A DNA stretch of 64,000 bases from Solenopsis invicta (GCF_016802725.1 NC_052677.1:12573306-12637305), one strand, 5' to 3'. Positions 51,133 through 62,403 are shown, counted from the stretch's first letter. Numbers and translations are program-made. The notes: a model not told the origin generated them from the letters alone.

Positions 51133-52450
51133 TCACTAAACTGGACCCCGTAAATCAAGTTCATACTTGTCAAAAATTTAATGCTATTTAGATGCTAATT
51201 TAATTTTATAGTCTGAAATTTGAAGCTCAAACTATTAAGCAGGAAATCGCATAAAAAATAGGGAAGTGAGGAGTTAAACTTAATAGCAAGCTGGACCTCC
51301 CGTAACAGAAAACATACATGTATAGGTTGTATACAAAAAAAAATATGTTAAAATTTAGTGTTCCAAGATATTGCTAAAATAATTTTAAAATATGTAATTG
51401 TTTAAAAAAATATCACTGTATACTCAGCTGCACCGTCGTATCCGACACCTGTACCTATAGAATTTGTTGCTCGCATACTTTCAGTACTAAAATAAATGTA
51501 GAAATCACATACTATTGAAATGTATCAAGATTAAAATTTGTTGCTAACTTATCTCAGTTATTAACGCTTATGTTTCATTATCAGATCGTCAAAGAATTGT
51601 TGCTGTTCGCAAAATTGTGATACTAAAATAATTTTCAGACATCGTAGTATCAAAGCAAAAATCTCCAAATTCAATGCTACCTGTATCATGTTGAAAATAA
51701 TTTGTTTATTCGGGAAAAATGCGCGTCGCTCTTTTTCTCTCTCTAAAATCCATTAAGTACTAAAGTTTTTATATTTTGATGTCCGAAGATTATTTTAGTA
51801 TCATAAGCAAGCACCAAATTCTTTAACGATCGGGCGACGGATTTTAGATCGCGAAGCGCCCTCACCGCGAATAAACAAATTATTTTCAACATAATGCGGT
51901 TAGAACTAAATTCAGAGACTTTTACATTTTTAATACTACAATGTCTGAGTATTATTTTAGTACCATAATCTAACGCTAGCATCAAACTCTTTGACGATCT
52001 GATCGCCGATTTTATAGGGGGCAACGGAATGAGTTAATTATTGTTATCGTGTTACAGTTAAAAGCAAATTTGAATGTTAATAAAATATGTGTTTCCTACA
52101 TCATTTTAATATCGAAAACGAGCAACAAATTCTGAAGATATCCGATATAACGATGCAGCGCTGATAGTGATATTTTTTTAAACAATTATATATTTTGAAA
52201 TTTTATTTTAGCAGCACATCTCTGAGAGCACTAAATTAGTAATAAATTATAGTACTTCCTTTTATAGATAATAATTCTATATATTTTTTCTTGCTATTAA
52301 ACTGGACTCTCCATTCTTTACGAGATTTCCTGCTTAAAAACAATTTAAGCATCAAAATTCAAATTATACAATATTACTAAATTAGCATCTATAAACAGCA
52401 TTAAATGTTTGAGGACTTGGTTCACGATGGTGAGAGATCCAATTTAACGA
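51133..52450. mobile_element. long imperfect palindrome / foldback element
   Basis: The left arm (about 51,133-51,735) and the right arm (about 51,850-52,450) are reverse complements over their whole length. Matched anchors include TTTAATGCT..AGATGCTAATTTA, AAGCAGGAAATC, TTAATAGCAAG, AATTGTTTAAAAAAATATCAC, GAATTTGTTGCTCG, CAGATCGTCAAAGA and ATGTTGAAAATAATTTG. By eye the arms are about 70-75% identical. A spacer of about 115 bp carries another copy of an internal subrepeat (GATCGT-AAAGAATT, TACTAAAATAAT, GACAT), so the arms also contain diverged tandem units. No protein is encoded; a 93-codon minus frame at 52,024-51,743 merely translates two subrepeats. It may be a foldback-type transposon or a hairpin-RNA locus. 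Confidence 0.75.
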
Positions 52451-52454
52451 AAGT

Positions 52455-54180
52455 GTTGACTTCGTGGGATCTAACGTGATACAAGGTACACGCGATTTTA
52501 CGTAAATATTCGTATCTTATTTATTCTAAGATGGTGTACTCGAAAGAGTAGAGAATGTACGGCTCGTGGGATAATATAGACAGTAGAAGGAATAGACCAC
52601 ACGGAATAGGAGCACTTATGTTCGCAGGATTTATTTCGGGTTAAGCTTTAAAGACCGATTCTGTCCGGTTTATGTATGGGGCCGCGATGGCCGGAGCGGG
52701 AAATATCGTCCATGAAAAATTTACAGCGCGGTATGCCGGCACCGCGCAATTTATTTCGTCATTTATAGTCGTCGAAACTATTCGTGATTCCATTCGTGAG
52801 ACAATTATCATCCTTGACTTGCTCTTTCAAACGAGAGGTTTATCTGCGCGCTCGTTGTGCGTAAGCCAACATTTCCGGCTGACCACCGCGCCGGTTAATT
52901 TTTCACAGCGTAGGCAGTTGGAAACGGACTCTTGAAGAATGATCGATGAAAATTCACGTTTACGATCGAAAATCTACGAGAGGGGTCCCGCGCTGACCGG
53001 CCTATTACGAGCCTCTCCGAAACAGTGGCGCACTTGAGGAATGGATCGTACGTGGATAACCGCGTTGCGGTTGCGAGAAACCGACTGTATCGATTGGCAC
53101 GGTCATGAAAAATCGAGTTTACGATAATAAACGCGGCTTACGGCGATCGCGCCATAATTTGTCTATAACGAAACAGAGAAACGATGCAGAACCGATGCGC
53201 GGGGATTTCGGAGCGATACACGAAATATGACGGGACATGGACGCAAAACACACAAAAAAAAAAGATGCGAGAATGCACGTGGGCGAAAGTGAAGCGTAAT
53301 ATGTACAACGAACGCGGAACACGCGAAAAGCTGTAACGTATTATTCTCCATGTTTAAATTGTACCGCAGTGCGATAATGATAGCTGAAATCGCGGCATTT
53401 TGTACGTTACGATATCTGTTGATACTTAAATACGAGCTCTTGCCTTTATTGTCATCGTCGTACGCCGGTAAATTCTTTAAAGCTGGGGAGAGGGGGGGGG
53501 AGCTTGCAAAGCTCGTCCGCGCAACGTGTATATGAATTTTGAAGTAATTCTAGTCCTTACTCCGAGTTGTAATTCCTGTAGTAGATTTAATTAAGATAAT
53601 GAGCTCGTCGTGTACCGTATAAAATCTCGTAAAGCAAAAGTCCTTATTAAAGAGTACCGGTGGAATAGCTCTGCGTTCGATGTCGGGAATAATTGAGGTC
53701 TAGCTGTCGCGAAAATGGCACTCGCAAAAGAGACATCTTAGTTTTCGCAAAATATGGTAGCGTCTTTAATTAGCACATCGCGCCTCCGTAAAATTTTCAC
53801 TGAGGAAATCTCGTTTCATGTAATAAGCCGTGGCATTTTCCTATCCCTATCCACCTGCCTCTAGACGACGAAGTGCGTTTAAAGAATGCACGCTCGCTGC
53901 GATTTATCGGCGACGTTGATGGATAATAAAGCAAGCATCGCGAGTAATTACAAATTGATTTAGTCAGCCAGGACAATATTTTAAATGTAATTCGAAATTA
54001 ATTTCTATGTAACTCGTGATTTAAATTTATAATCCTATTCAATCGGCGACTCTAGCGTTACTGCCCATTACCATTCTAATTTCGATGGCCCGTCGCATTA
54101 ACACACATTTACCATCAACATAATAAGAGCGTAGATGAAATTACAAACTGCAACACGAATTAGGTGTACAATATTCTTCG
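52455..54180. other. non-coding sequence, no gene seen
   Basis: Unique sequence. ATTACAAATTGATTTAGTCAG and several TAAT cores lie at 53,945-54,150. A G-run is at about 53,492-53,500. Open frames are under 90 codons. Confidence 0.5.
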
Positions 54181-54183
54181 AAA

Positions 54184-54203
54184 CAAAAAAAAAAAAAAAA
54201 AAA
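54184..54203. repeat. poly(A) run
   Basis: Run of about 18-20 A immediately upstream of the minisatellite. It could be a retroposed tail or part of the AT-rich array; no upstream element end is visible. Confidence 0.8.
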
Positions 54204-54229
54204 CAGTTCGATATATCTAAAACATTCAA

Positions 54230-54825
54230 TAAAATTTTTAAAAACGGTCAAAAAATACATATTAATTCGCCCAAAGTATAATTTTTTTATTATAAAGTAA
54301 AAGCTATAATTTTTCTTTAAATAAAAACTCTGATTTTACCTTTTCACACTTTTTAATCATAAAATTTTTAACAATCAATAAATATAGATATCAATTCATC
54401 TAAAGGACAATTTTTTTTATTATGAAGTAAAAGCTGTAATTTTTTAAAATAAAAATTCTAGTTCCTTCATTCTCCATTTTCTAACTTTAAAATTCAAAAA
54501 ACGATCAATAATCATACACATTAGTTCAGTCAAAGAAAAATTTTGTTATTATAACGTGAAAGCTATAATTTTCTTTAAATAAAATTTCTGATTCTATCCT
54601 TCTGCATTTTTTAATTTTAAAATTTTAAAAACGATTCATAAATATAGATATTAAAAAACAATTTTTTTATTACCAAGTAAAAACTGTAATTTTTTTAAAT
54701 AAAAATTCTGATTCTCTGTGTTTTTAACTTAAGATTTTAAATATATGTATATCCATATTGATTCGTCTAAAGAAAAGTTTTTTTTTGTTATAAGATAAAA
54801 TCTATTTTTTTTTAATCCTGATTGT
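54230..54825. repeat. AT-rich minisatellite, unit 117-130 bp, about 5 copies
   Basis: The anchor AAGTAAAAGCTATAATTTTT (or close variants) recurs at about 54,295, 54,425, 54,554, 54,675 and 54,792. Each is followed by AAATAAAAATTCTGATT, a C/T-containing spacer ending TTTTTAAT-TTAAAATTTT, then AAACGATCAATAAATAT and ATTAATTCGTCTAAAG. Spacings are 130, 129, 121 and 117 bp. Copies are diverged, so it is an old array. Confidence 0.8.
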
Positions 54826-54829
54826 ATTC

Positions 54830-55753
54830 ACCTCCCTCTTGTATTAACCCCTTCTTGTATTTTGTAACTTAAAAATAAATTACATAGTTGAGAGATTTCA
54901 CAACAACCATCGATTCCTATCGTGCGTCTGATCGCTTTCGAAAGTAATAACGATTATTAGAACTGAAAGTTAGCTATCAAATTCGATCCCGCATCATCTG
55001 ACCAGCTGCCATTGCTTCATTAACATATAAATTAGACGCCACGCTTTTCGTTTTCAAGCATGACCACCTTTGTGTCCTCTGTTAAAAACGCGGAAACTAT
55101 GATTGGGCAGGCGAAGGGATCGTTCCATTATCAAAATAGACGAGCGTATTAATGAAAAAATAATCTTTTGAGAAGTCTCTCCATTAACATCGATATAGAG
55201 CGACATCATCGCTTTTATATTAAAGCAAATATCGCGCGTGAAGACGCGAACGGCGAAGTAATCAGGCAATTATCGTCACAATCGATCTCGAGAAGTCACA
55301 CACTCGGCGCGCGGAGTGCGATTCTACGAAGGATTTAGTAGGCGATAAAGAGCCGAAGATAAAGCCACCCTCTTTTCCAAGCTCCGACAAAAATCGCTGG
55401 TCGACGGAGGAGCTGGAAAAGGGTCCCGGCGACGTCCCGCGCCGGTAGGGTAGCTGCCTCTAGTACCGGCACCTAATCAAGCAATAACTATTTGTCAGTT
55501 CCCCGGGCAACCTAAATCCAAGCTAATTCGACATCCGTGTCGGACACAGATTCGCTATCGGGTATCTCTTTCTATCTGGACGACAGCATATTCGCATTAG
55601 CCTGCCCCGCAACCCACGCTCGATCGACTCTCTCGACCACCGTCAGCAGTCCTCCTCTCCCTCCTGGCCCCTCCACGGCCTCCTACCCTTCGCCCGCCAC
55701 CATCATGATTCTCATTCACTCCGGACGTCCCTCGATCGGCCTCGCCGTGTGTG

Positions 55754-55785
<32 letters not shown>

Positions 55786-56790
55786 CTCCTTCCCTCTCCC
55801 TCGCTCTCTCCCGCTTTCCGCTAAGTACGCCATATACTCGCGCGCGCGTCACACCATAGGACGAGATCTCGACACGATTAGGGCGGTACTCAATTCGACG
55901 TTTCGTCGATTCGGTCCTTTCTTTCTCCTCCGCCTTTACGCCCCGAATCCGCAGCTCGAGTGAGTTTTTCTTCGGATAAGCGTGGCAACTCTTCTCCTCT
56001 ACCCGCTACTAAGCGAGCGAGCGGGATTTTCTGCGGACGACGAAGCCGAACCCGGGCGGGAGGAAATGGCTTTCGATTCGGGGACGGGTTCACTTTGTTA
56101 ATGTGACAAATCGAGACGCCGGCTTCGAGGGGGAGTCGACCTGCTGGCGGTGTACGTTGCGCAGATCGCTGCGGGAGAGAAGCTCCACGAGAAGAGAGCG
56201 AAAGGGAGAAAGAGAGAGATTCGCGTAGCGCGCGTCCCGATCTCGAACCGTCAGCCGAGAGAGTACCTTCATTTTTTGATACTTGGCGGGAATACGGATA
56301 ATGGATTAGATCGATGCTCGGTTTACGGTAAGAACGCTGAGAAATGGGACCGTATGAAAAGCGCGGTCCAACTCGGACGCGATTAGGACACGCGTATAGA
56401 CGGTTGCCAGAGAAATTTGCATTTATTTCGCGCTGACCGACGACCATTACGCCGCCGTGCAAGTCGACCAGACCGAATAACTTGAAATGGACGCGAAGGA
56501 GAACGATCGCCAGCCCGGAGCCAGGAGGAACTGCTGAAAGACGAAGAGATCGTCATCGTCGTTAGTCATTCCCGCTTGAATATGCGTGGAATAAGATCTC
56601 AGGGGAGAAACCATCTGTCACAATGCCGCGCTCGACGTCGCGCTACAGACACTCGATAAATTATCGCGTGATGAGAGCTTCCGTGGAGCTTCTTCACCTA
56701 GATACCTAGCGATTGCAAAGCGAGATAAAACGCGAGGCCTGGTTTATCACCGAGACAACGTTTTTATTGTCCTCATTCCAATAGGAAATT
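54830..56790. other. non-coding sequence, no gene seen
   Basis: Unique sequence, with a CT run at 55,753-55,779 and GC-rich flanks at 55.6-56.3 kb. A 190-codon minus-strand frame (56,462-55,890) is Arg/Ser/Pro-rich, overlapped by other frames and unrecognised. Confidence 0.45.
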
Positions 56791-56799
56791 TAATCCAGA

Positions 56800-57488
56800 A
56801 AAGTGGAGGAAAGAAAAAGATTAGCTGTAGCAGCAAAAATCTGCGTGTGGTAGCTTTTAGCTATAACATATAGATAGCTAAATCTTTAGCAGCATAACTA
56901 AATTTAATTAGCTATTGGCGTTACAAGTAAGAGTCACAAAAATTTTGCTGCGATACTTTAATAAATGATAGTATGTGTTGTAACTATTAACTGTAATTTA
57001 TTGTAAGAGACACAAATTTTGATGTTTCTGATAATATTGTAGATGCTACTGCAGACCCGAATATCAAGTTCCTGAATTAATTTTTAAGTAGAAGTAATCG
57101 AAAATGTATACTGCCCAAATCCATATTATTTTCATTTTAAAATCCAATAAGGGCAGAGTAAGATAATATATTTTTGAAGTAACTTAAAGTTAATAGGTTA
57201 TGAAATTAATTTTTAATTGCGTTAAAAATTAAAAAAAAACAAAAACAAAATTAATTAAAAGTTATGTTAAGATTAAATTAAATTGGTTAAATTAATTTTT
57301 TGTTCATATAATTTTTAATGTAACTAAACTGAAAGTTAATTTTGGAAAGTATCATAGTCAGAAAAACATTTTTTTTATAACAAAAAAATTATCTTATACT
57401 ACATATTTACTTATTATACATTATCTTACAATCATATATTTTGATGCTAGCAGTTGTTCTGTTTAATAAAAAAATATTTACTTTTAAG

Positions 57489-57527
<39 letters not shown>

Positions 57528-58330
57528 TATCTAAAGTATATAATTTTGTATTTTTATATTTAAATAATAATTTTAAAAATAAGTAATAATATTATTAAAT
57601 TGAATTAAATTGTTTTCTTAGATTAAAAAATCTAATTATCTTGAATATAAAAATAATATCTAACAGTAAATATTTTTTTAAATCGCGAAAGACAAAAGAT
57701 TTGATCAAACTATCAAACTTCTTTCTTCATTTATTTACACACATAAATATTTCAATTAAGAATTTTTTAACTTTATTGCAAGTAAATAAGCTATTAGATC
57801 CCAGTCAATAAATAACTTTTTTTGTATTAAGTAAAACTTTTTCAAAAATATTTTTTCTCTCATGTATATTCATATTAAATTAAAAATTTATTTTTAATTT
57901 AATAATTAAAAATTTAATTTATTCGAAACAATTATATGGTTCAAACTTTCATATAACTTACTTATTTGTAAATTAAGTTTATAGTAAATAACAGAAAAAT
58001 ATTATTATTCATGTAAAATTGTACTTTTTACTTTTACAATTTCTTTGTTTTACATAGAAATTTTGATATAAATTTTTAATTTGGAAAAAAGTTAATTAAA
58101 GTTTACGCATTTCAATAAGTACATAGTCAAAATTAAAAATTAAATTATTTAAAATTACCTAACAACAAGTTAAAAGTAATAGACTTTTAGCTTTATAATT
58201 AATTACAACCCACCCTTGATCATAGCAAAGTGTACTTTGCCAATGCGAAACCAGAATAGTAACAGTGGCAGTTTTTTTCTGCAGTAACAAATGCAATTTT
58301 GGCAAACCATAATTAGCTGGTGAAATTTTT
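56800..58330. mobile_element. AT-rich composite insertion (nested elements)
   Basis: About 1.5 kb of very AT-rich sequence is bounded by GC-rich unique DNA. Near the left edge GGAGGAAAGAAAAAG-ATTAGCTG loosely mirrors the right edge, where TAGCTGG-GAAATTTTTTTCTTCC reads in reverse. Inside, about 57,400-57,864 is similar in the same orientation to the element at 62,882-63,426. Shared blocks are ATATATTTTGATGC, TTGTTCTGTTT, ATTATCTAAAGT, AAATTGTTTTCTTA, ATCTTGAATATAAAAAT, TCTAACAGTAAA, CATAAATATTTCAATTAAGAA and TTTTTTGTATTAAGTAAAA. That suggests one element nested in another. No coding capacity is seen. Confidence 0.5.
57493..57519. repeat. (TA)n microsatellite
   Basis: TA run inside the AT-rich insertion. 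Confidence 0.85.
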
Positions 58331-58399
58331 TTCTTCCATACATAAATAGATCACTACCTACACGTATATGTGCGCGGGGAGAGATCCGATGGATGTGTC

Positions 58400-60070
58400 C
58401 CGGCTGGGTTCAATTAAGCCCCTATTACACTTTTACATGGGCCCGCATTAAGGCTCGCAGCTGGTCGCGAAGTCGGATATTATTTATCGGTTGACTTACG
58501 CCGAGCTCATTTGCCCGACAAAAGGGCCCGGGGGAGGCCAGGACGGTGCACTGGCCGTGGTTGGTCGGGGCCCCGATGAGCCGCGCCGGCGATTGGACAC
58601 TCGCGCGTCCGCGCTCGCTCTCTCACGAAACGCTCCGGCATCGTCGGCACGACGAGAGATGATAGAATATCTTATTAGTCGGACAATGGGCAATCAGAGA
58701 CGCCATACAGCCTCTCTGTTAGCGGTCCACTCTCCTCCGGCCGTACGTCTGTCCGTCTGTCTGTCCTACATGCAGCCCGTGGGCATCCAAGGCCGCCGGG
58801 GCCCCACCGCCTGATTCCGCGAGTACCCTCGCCTTCGCGGACGCGCGAGCGAGCGTGTACGAATTAAAAGCTCAGAGGCGATACGTATCGAGTTGGTATT
58901 TCCCGGACGACGGAGAAGGAGTCGAACGACACGGAAGTCTCGTCGCGAGGGCGAGGAGAGTGGCGGGCGCTAGCAGGAGCTAGCAGGCGCTAGCAGGCGC
59001 GCGTCGTCCTGTTTATCGCGATTGTATTTGTAAACTTACTCACCGTTACGAAGCACGCGACGCAGCTAACCGCGATGTGTCGATGTTTTCCCCCTTTTTT
59101 TTTAGGCTAGGCAGAGATACGATCCGGAATGTTCGATGTGTCTGGAACCGCCGCTGTCGCTCTCTCGAGTTCGTCAAGCGTAGCTTGTCACCCGCGCTCA
59201 CTCGTTGCTCTCGCACACTCGTTCGCACGCACAATGCACTTGCGACACTTAAAACACACGCGTTGATTTATTCGACACCCCTGGACTTGTCGACGCACTT
59301 TTGAACAGCGAGGAATTACGAAGGCAACCCGACAAATTGCTACGCGTACACATATGTATGCGTGTATGTGTGTATGTATCTCTCTCTGCGCCAAACACTC
59401 GCGCGATGAACAATAGACTTATTTATCCAAATTCTCCCTCAAAAGAAAAGAAGACGAAAATAGTAATTCGAGCAAGACGATTGCAACGATACCCGACTGG
59501 AACGTTTTACCGAATCACTGACCGGCCGCACTCGCGATTTGAGAAAGAGAGAGAAACGCAAAAGTCGGCAAAGATGGCGGGGGGAGGCGGGGGATACTAA
59601 CGGCCGTCCGAGCGTCATAACCAACAACGTTGTCGTTCACCTCGCGTGCCTCGATCCACTACTTCAACCGTTGCCTCTTAACGCACATTCGCGACGCCGA
59701 TCGAATGTGAGGACGACCGAAACATAAGCGGTACGCGACGATACACGGTGTCGTGACGACGGAGCAACCGACGCGGCGCGCGCGGGGCGGCGGCGGCGGC
59801 GTCTCTCCGACGAGCGTCGGGAAAAACAATGCTCGGTCAGAGCGTTGAAGGACTCGGCGCGAGCAGGAGCCATCGGAACGTGCGATATTACAGTTTCGGC
59901 ACTCCGCGGGCCTTCTCTCACGCGAGAGGTTTACCACCGATCGCCGTCGGAATGTCCACAACGTTCGCACTCCCGCACTGACGCGTTCGTTACCGCGACC
60001 ATCGCGACGCAATGAAGTTAGGCGAGAAGAAACGATCACGTGATTACGTACTTCCGGCGAAGGCGCGATA
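58400..60070. promoter_or_regulatory. CpG-rich candidate promoter region
   Basis: About 1.7 kb of CG-rich sequence lies between AT-rich blocks. Minus strand: ACG|GTGAGTAAG at 59,044/59,043 is a strong donor match, following a leader with a stop just before it (a non-coding first exon if real). Plus strand: CAGCTAAC (59,071-59,078) is followed by a C/T tract ending in TTTTTTTTTAG at 59,105, resembling a branch point and acceptor. A small 10-bp repeat (GCTAGCAGGC) occurs three times at 58,968-59,003. No conserved coding exon is identified. Confidence 0.3.
59541..59595. promoter_or_regulatory. GAGA + Pho/YY1 + G-box motif cluster
   Basis: GAGAAAGAGAGAGAAA (59,541-59,556), AAGATGGCGG (59,571-59,580; complement CCGCCATCTT, a Pho/YY1 core) and GGGGAGGCGGGGGA (about 59,580-59,593, Sp1/KLF-like) lie within 55 bp. 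These are three motif classes found together in Drosophila Polycomb response elements and also in promoters. The ATG inside the Pho/YY1 word reads seven codons to a stop and is not a start. Confidence 0.3.
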
Positions 60071-60074
60071 AGGG

Positions 60075-60600
60075 CGCGTAATTAAACATTTTGCGTCTTT
60101 GTTCTTTTCCTCCTCTTCGATGGGAAATTTAATAAAGCATGTCTGTTTTATTTCGAGCATGTAGAGCATGGGGAAGCTTCGAGAAAATAATAAATTCGAT
60201 TATAAATACAGTAACTATACATCTTTTATTTTAAAGTTATTTATTTTTATCCTTTGTTTCAGGTAACTGTCCTTTAAATTATTTATTTTATCCAATCCAA
60301 TTTTATCATTATAAAAAATTGATAAATTTAGTTAAAACTTGAAAAAATTTTAACTTAAAAAAATTATAAAAAAATCGGAAAAAAGTTCTTTGAATTGGTC
60401 TAAAATCGTATAAAAAAAAAATCTTAAAATTTGCAAATTTGTTTTTTATTTTCTCGAAAAAAAAGGATCTTGCGCACAATAAAGACACATTAAATAAAAT
60501 ATTAAAAATAGAAATTAGAATTTTAGAATCAGTTTTCTTAATGAACAATACAAATACAAATAATAAATTGTGTTGTGTCTCGTGCGATAAATTTGTGCCT
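60075..60600. other. AT-rich non-coding stretch
   Basis: AT-rich with A/T runs. Apart from the splice-like junction at 60,262/60,263, I see nothing functional. An 80-codon minus frame (60,548-60,309) reads Phe/Lys low complexity. Confidence 0.5.
60236..60270 (+). other. possible recursive splice site (zero-length exon)
   Basis: A T-rich tract ending CCTTTGTTTCAG at 60,262 is followed directly by GTAACT. A good acceptor fused to a donor with no exon between is the form of recursive splice sites used inside long introns of insect genes. The donor half deviates from GTAAGT at one base. It would require a plus-strand intron spanning this point, which is not proven. Confidence 0.3.
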
Positions 60601-60606
60601 CACACA

Positions 60607-60797
60607 CACTGAAAGAAAAAATTACTAAATTAAAAAAAAAATTGTTTAAATACTTATAATGAAATAATTTATTAAATATAATTGTTTATTACAAGAATCA
60701 CTGATGAAATTTAACTATTATTTTTTAATTGAATAAATAATTATTTTAGCGTAACTAAATATTTCATTAATATTTCAAATAAATTTGTTTCTCAATG
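60607..60797. mobile_element. small MITE-like element, about 191 bp
   Basis: It begins CACTGAAAGAAAAAATTA and ends with the inverted counterpart TAAATTTGTTTCTCAATG (13 of 18 matching). The left end is the same as the MITE end at 49,172. The flanking dinucleotide is CA on both sides rather than TA. The interior is AT-rich and non-coding. Confidence 0.5.
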
Positions 60798-60799
60798 CA

Positions 60800-61600
60800 T
60801 TCGTATTTATTAGACTTTACGTTTAACGTTCGTTGACGAATCTAATTCTAAAAATCTAATTCTTATTTCTAATATTTAATATTCCCTTCATTGTGTGCAA
60901 GATAAAAGATATTCTCGCAACCAGGTTTATTATCGACCGTCTTATCGACCGTGAAACATAAAATCGCTGAAGAAACGAATTGTTTGCGACACATAATTTT
61001 CCGTACGCCCGATACAGCCTGATACATATATACATGCATACATACATCGTTCAACTATCCCCGTGTGATGTTTCGCAATGCCTGATCCGTGCTTCGAACC
61101 AAAAAACTATAAATCCGCGTATCGACGGAAAAACGCAAGCGACATTATGCTATCCACACTCGCCCTGTCGCATATCGGCTCCTGATTGGTCGCGAGCGAG
61201 CGAGCCTATGTTCGTGACGTATGTACACGCACCTACATTCGCGACGCGACGTTGAAAATCGCGAGTGATTACAGCCGAACGCGTAGACGATCCTGCTGCA
61301 ATGACGAAACAGAGACCAGAGACTTCCTCCGATATAATCCGCCAGCACGTCGATGCTGCAGTGTTTGGAGACGTGTGCCTCGATGTTTACGCGATCTCGG
61401 TGTTGTGCGTTTGGAGGCGCGACGTAAGACGTAGGTAAGATGCGCATAAAATTACGTTCCGCGGCCGAAAGGAGGCGTGCGAGGCGTGTCCGGCAGTTTC
61501 GGAAGGATCTCTCGAACACGGTAGATAACGAGGGGTCAGCTAGCGGTCTGGTGTACGACGTAAACGTCCGCGAATGACTCGGAACGTCGCGAGAGTGATC
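60800..61600. other. AT-rich to CpG-rich transition, no gene
   Basis: AT-rich sequence with CATA words (61,022-61,046) becomes CG-rich after 61.1 kb. An ATTGG box occurs at about 61,184. Frames on both strands in 61.1-61.5 kb are Arg-rich and overlapping. Confidence 0.4.
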
Positions 61601-61908
61601 GTGGAAGTGCGGAGAAGACTACTCGGCGTTTGTCCTGGCGTCGGCATCGGTCGCAAGGTTACGCGACGCCGGAGCTTCGAGAACTGTTGACGATCGTCAC
61701 CTTCGCGAATGTTCCACGTCCCGCCTCGCGTTTACGTATTTTACTGGAAGCTCGTCGGTCGCGAGGGTGGCCGGCCGGATAAATTAATCCGCCGTGAGAA
61801 CTCCGGTCTCGCCAGTTACTTCGAGATACGGCAAATTGGCACGTAGGGAGTACGCGGCGCATTAGTTGGAATTCGGTGCGATTAGTGAAAAGCCGTGTCC
61901 GCCCCGCC

Positions 61909-61975
61909 CGCCATCTCTGTGAGCGCCCTGCCGTTCGCACTTTCGTTTTCTTGCTAGTCCGAAGTGCGTCGCGAG
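61909..61975 (+). repeat. promoter module copy 1
   Basis: Begins CGCCATCTCTGTGAGCG, then a T-rich middle, then TCCGAAGTGCGTCGCGAG. It is the partner of the module at 62,404-62,474; the middle is diverged and the last 18 bases are identical. Confidence 0.75.
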
Positions 61976-62156
61976 TGTAATTAGTCGTGTAAATATGGCC
62001 GGCCGGTCGAGCGAGGTGACCGTTGCGTTCCGCGGGTTCCGCGCCAAGGACGCCCGTTCCGTGTGATAGATCGCGCGTAAGTAGCCGTCGGTGATGCCCC
62101 GTGAGGAGCGGACGACCGCTTAATCCGCTAATTAACACGCGTGTCACGTCGCATCG

Positions 62157-62210
62157 ATGGGGGCGATTTTCCCGGCCGAGGCAATTCGCGAACTCGCGAC
62201 ATGGTCGCAG
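62157..62210 (+). other. candidate short first coding segment
   Basis: ATG at 62,157 opens an 18-codon frame (MGAIFPAEAIRELATWSQ) that runs exactly to the CAG before GTGCGT. Joined to the candidate exon at 62,627 it would stay in frame (phase 0). It is short and has no recognised domain. It may be a leader peptide, an N-terminus of a downstream protein, or chance. Confidence 0.2.
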
Positions 62211-62403
62211 GTGCGTCGCGAACACGACGACCAGCGTGAATCGATCGCGATCATTGCCGGCTGCATCTCGCGTGATCTCGGACGTCGCGATTGCGTTGCG
62301 CGCGTAAGTGAGACGTCGCGGATGTTGTGTGGAGCGGCCATCGAGTGTGTTTTGCGTACGTATGGCTCGCGGCGGGATAAGGCGGGAATCGTGCTCGGTT
62401 GAC

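Noticed and set aside
51743..52024. 93-codon minus frame with an internal protein-level repeat
   Set aside because: The apparent protein repeat is explained by DNA subrepeats of the long palindrome and has no independent coding evidence.
59573..59599. ATG in a Kozak-like ATGGCGGGG context
   Set aside because: The frame stops after seven codons; the word is better explained as a Pho/YY1-type motif.
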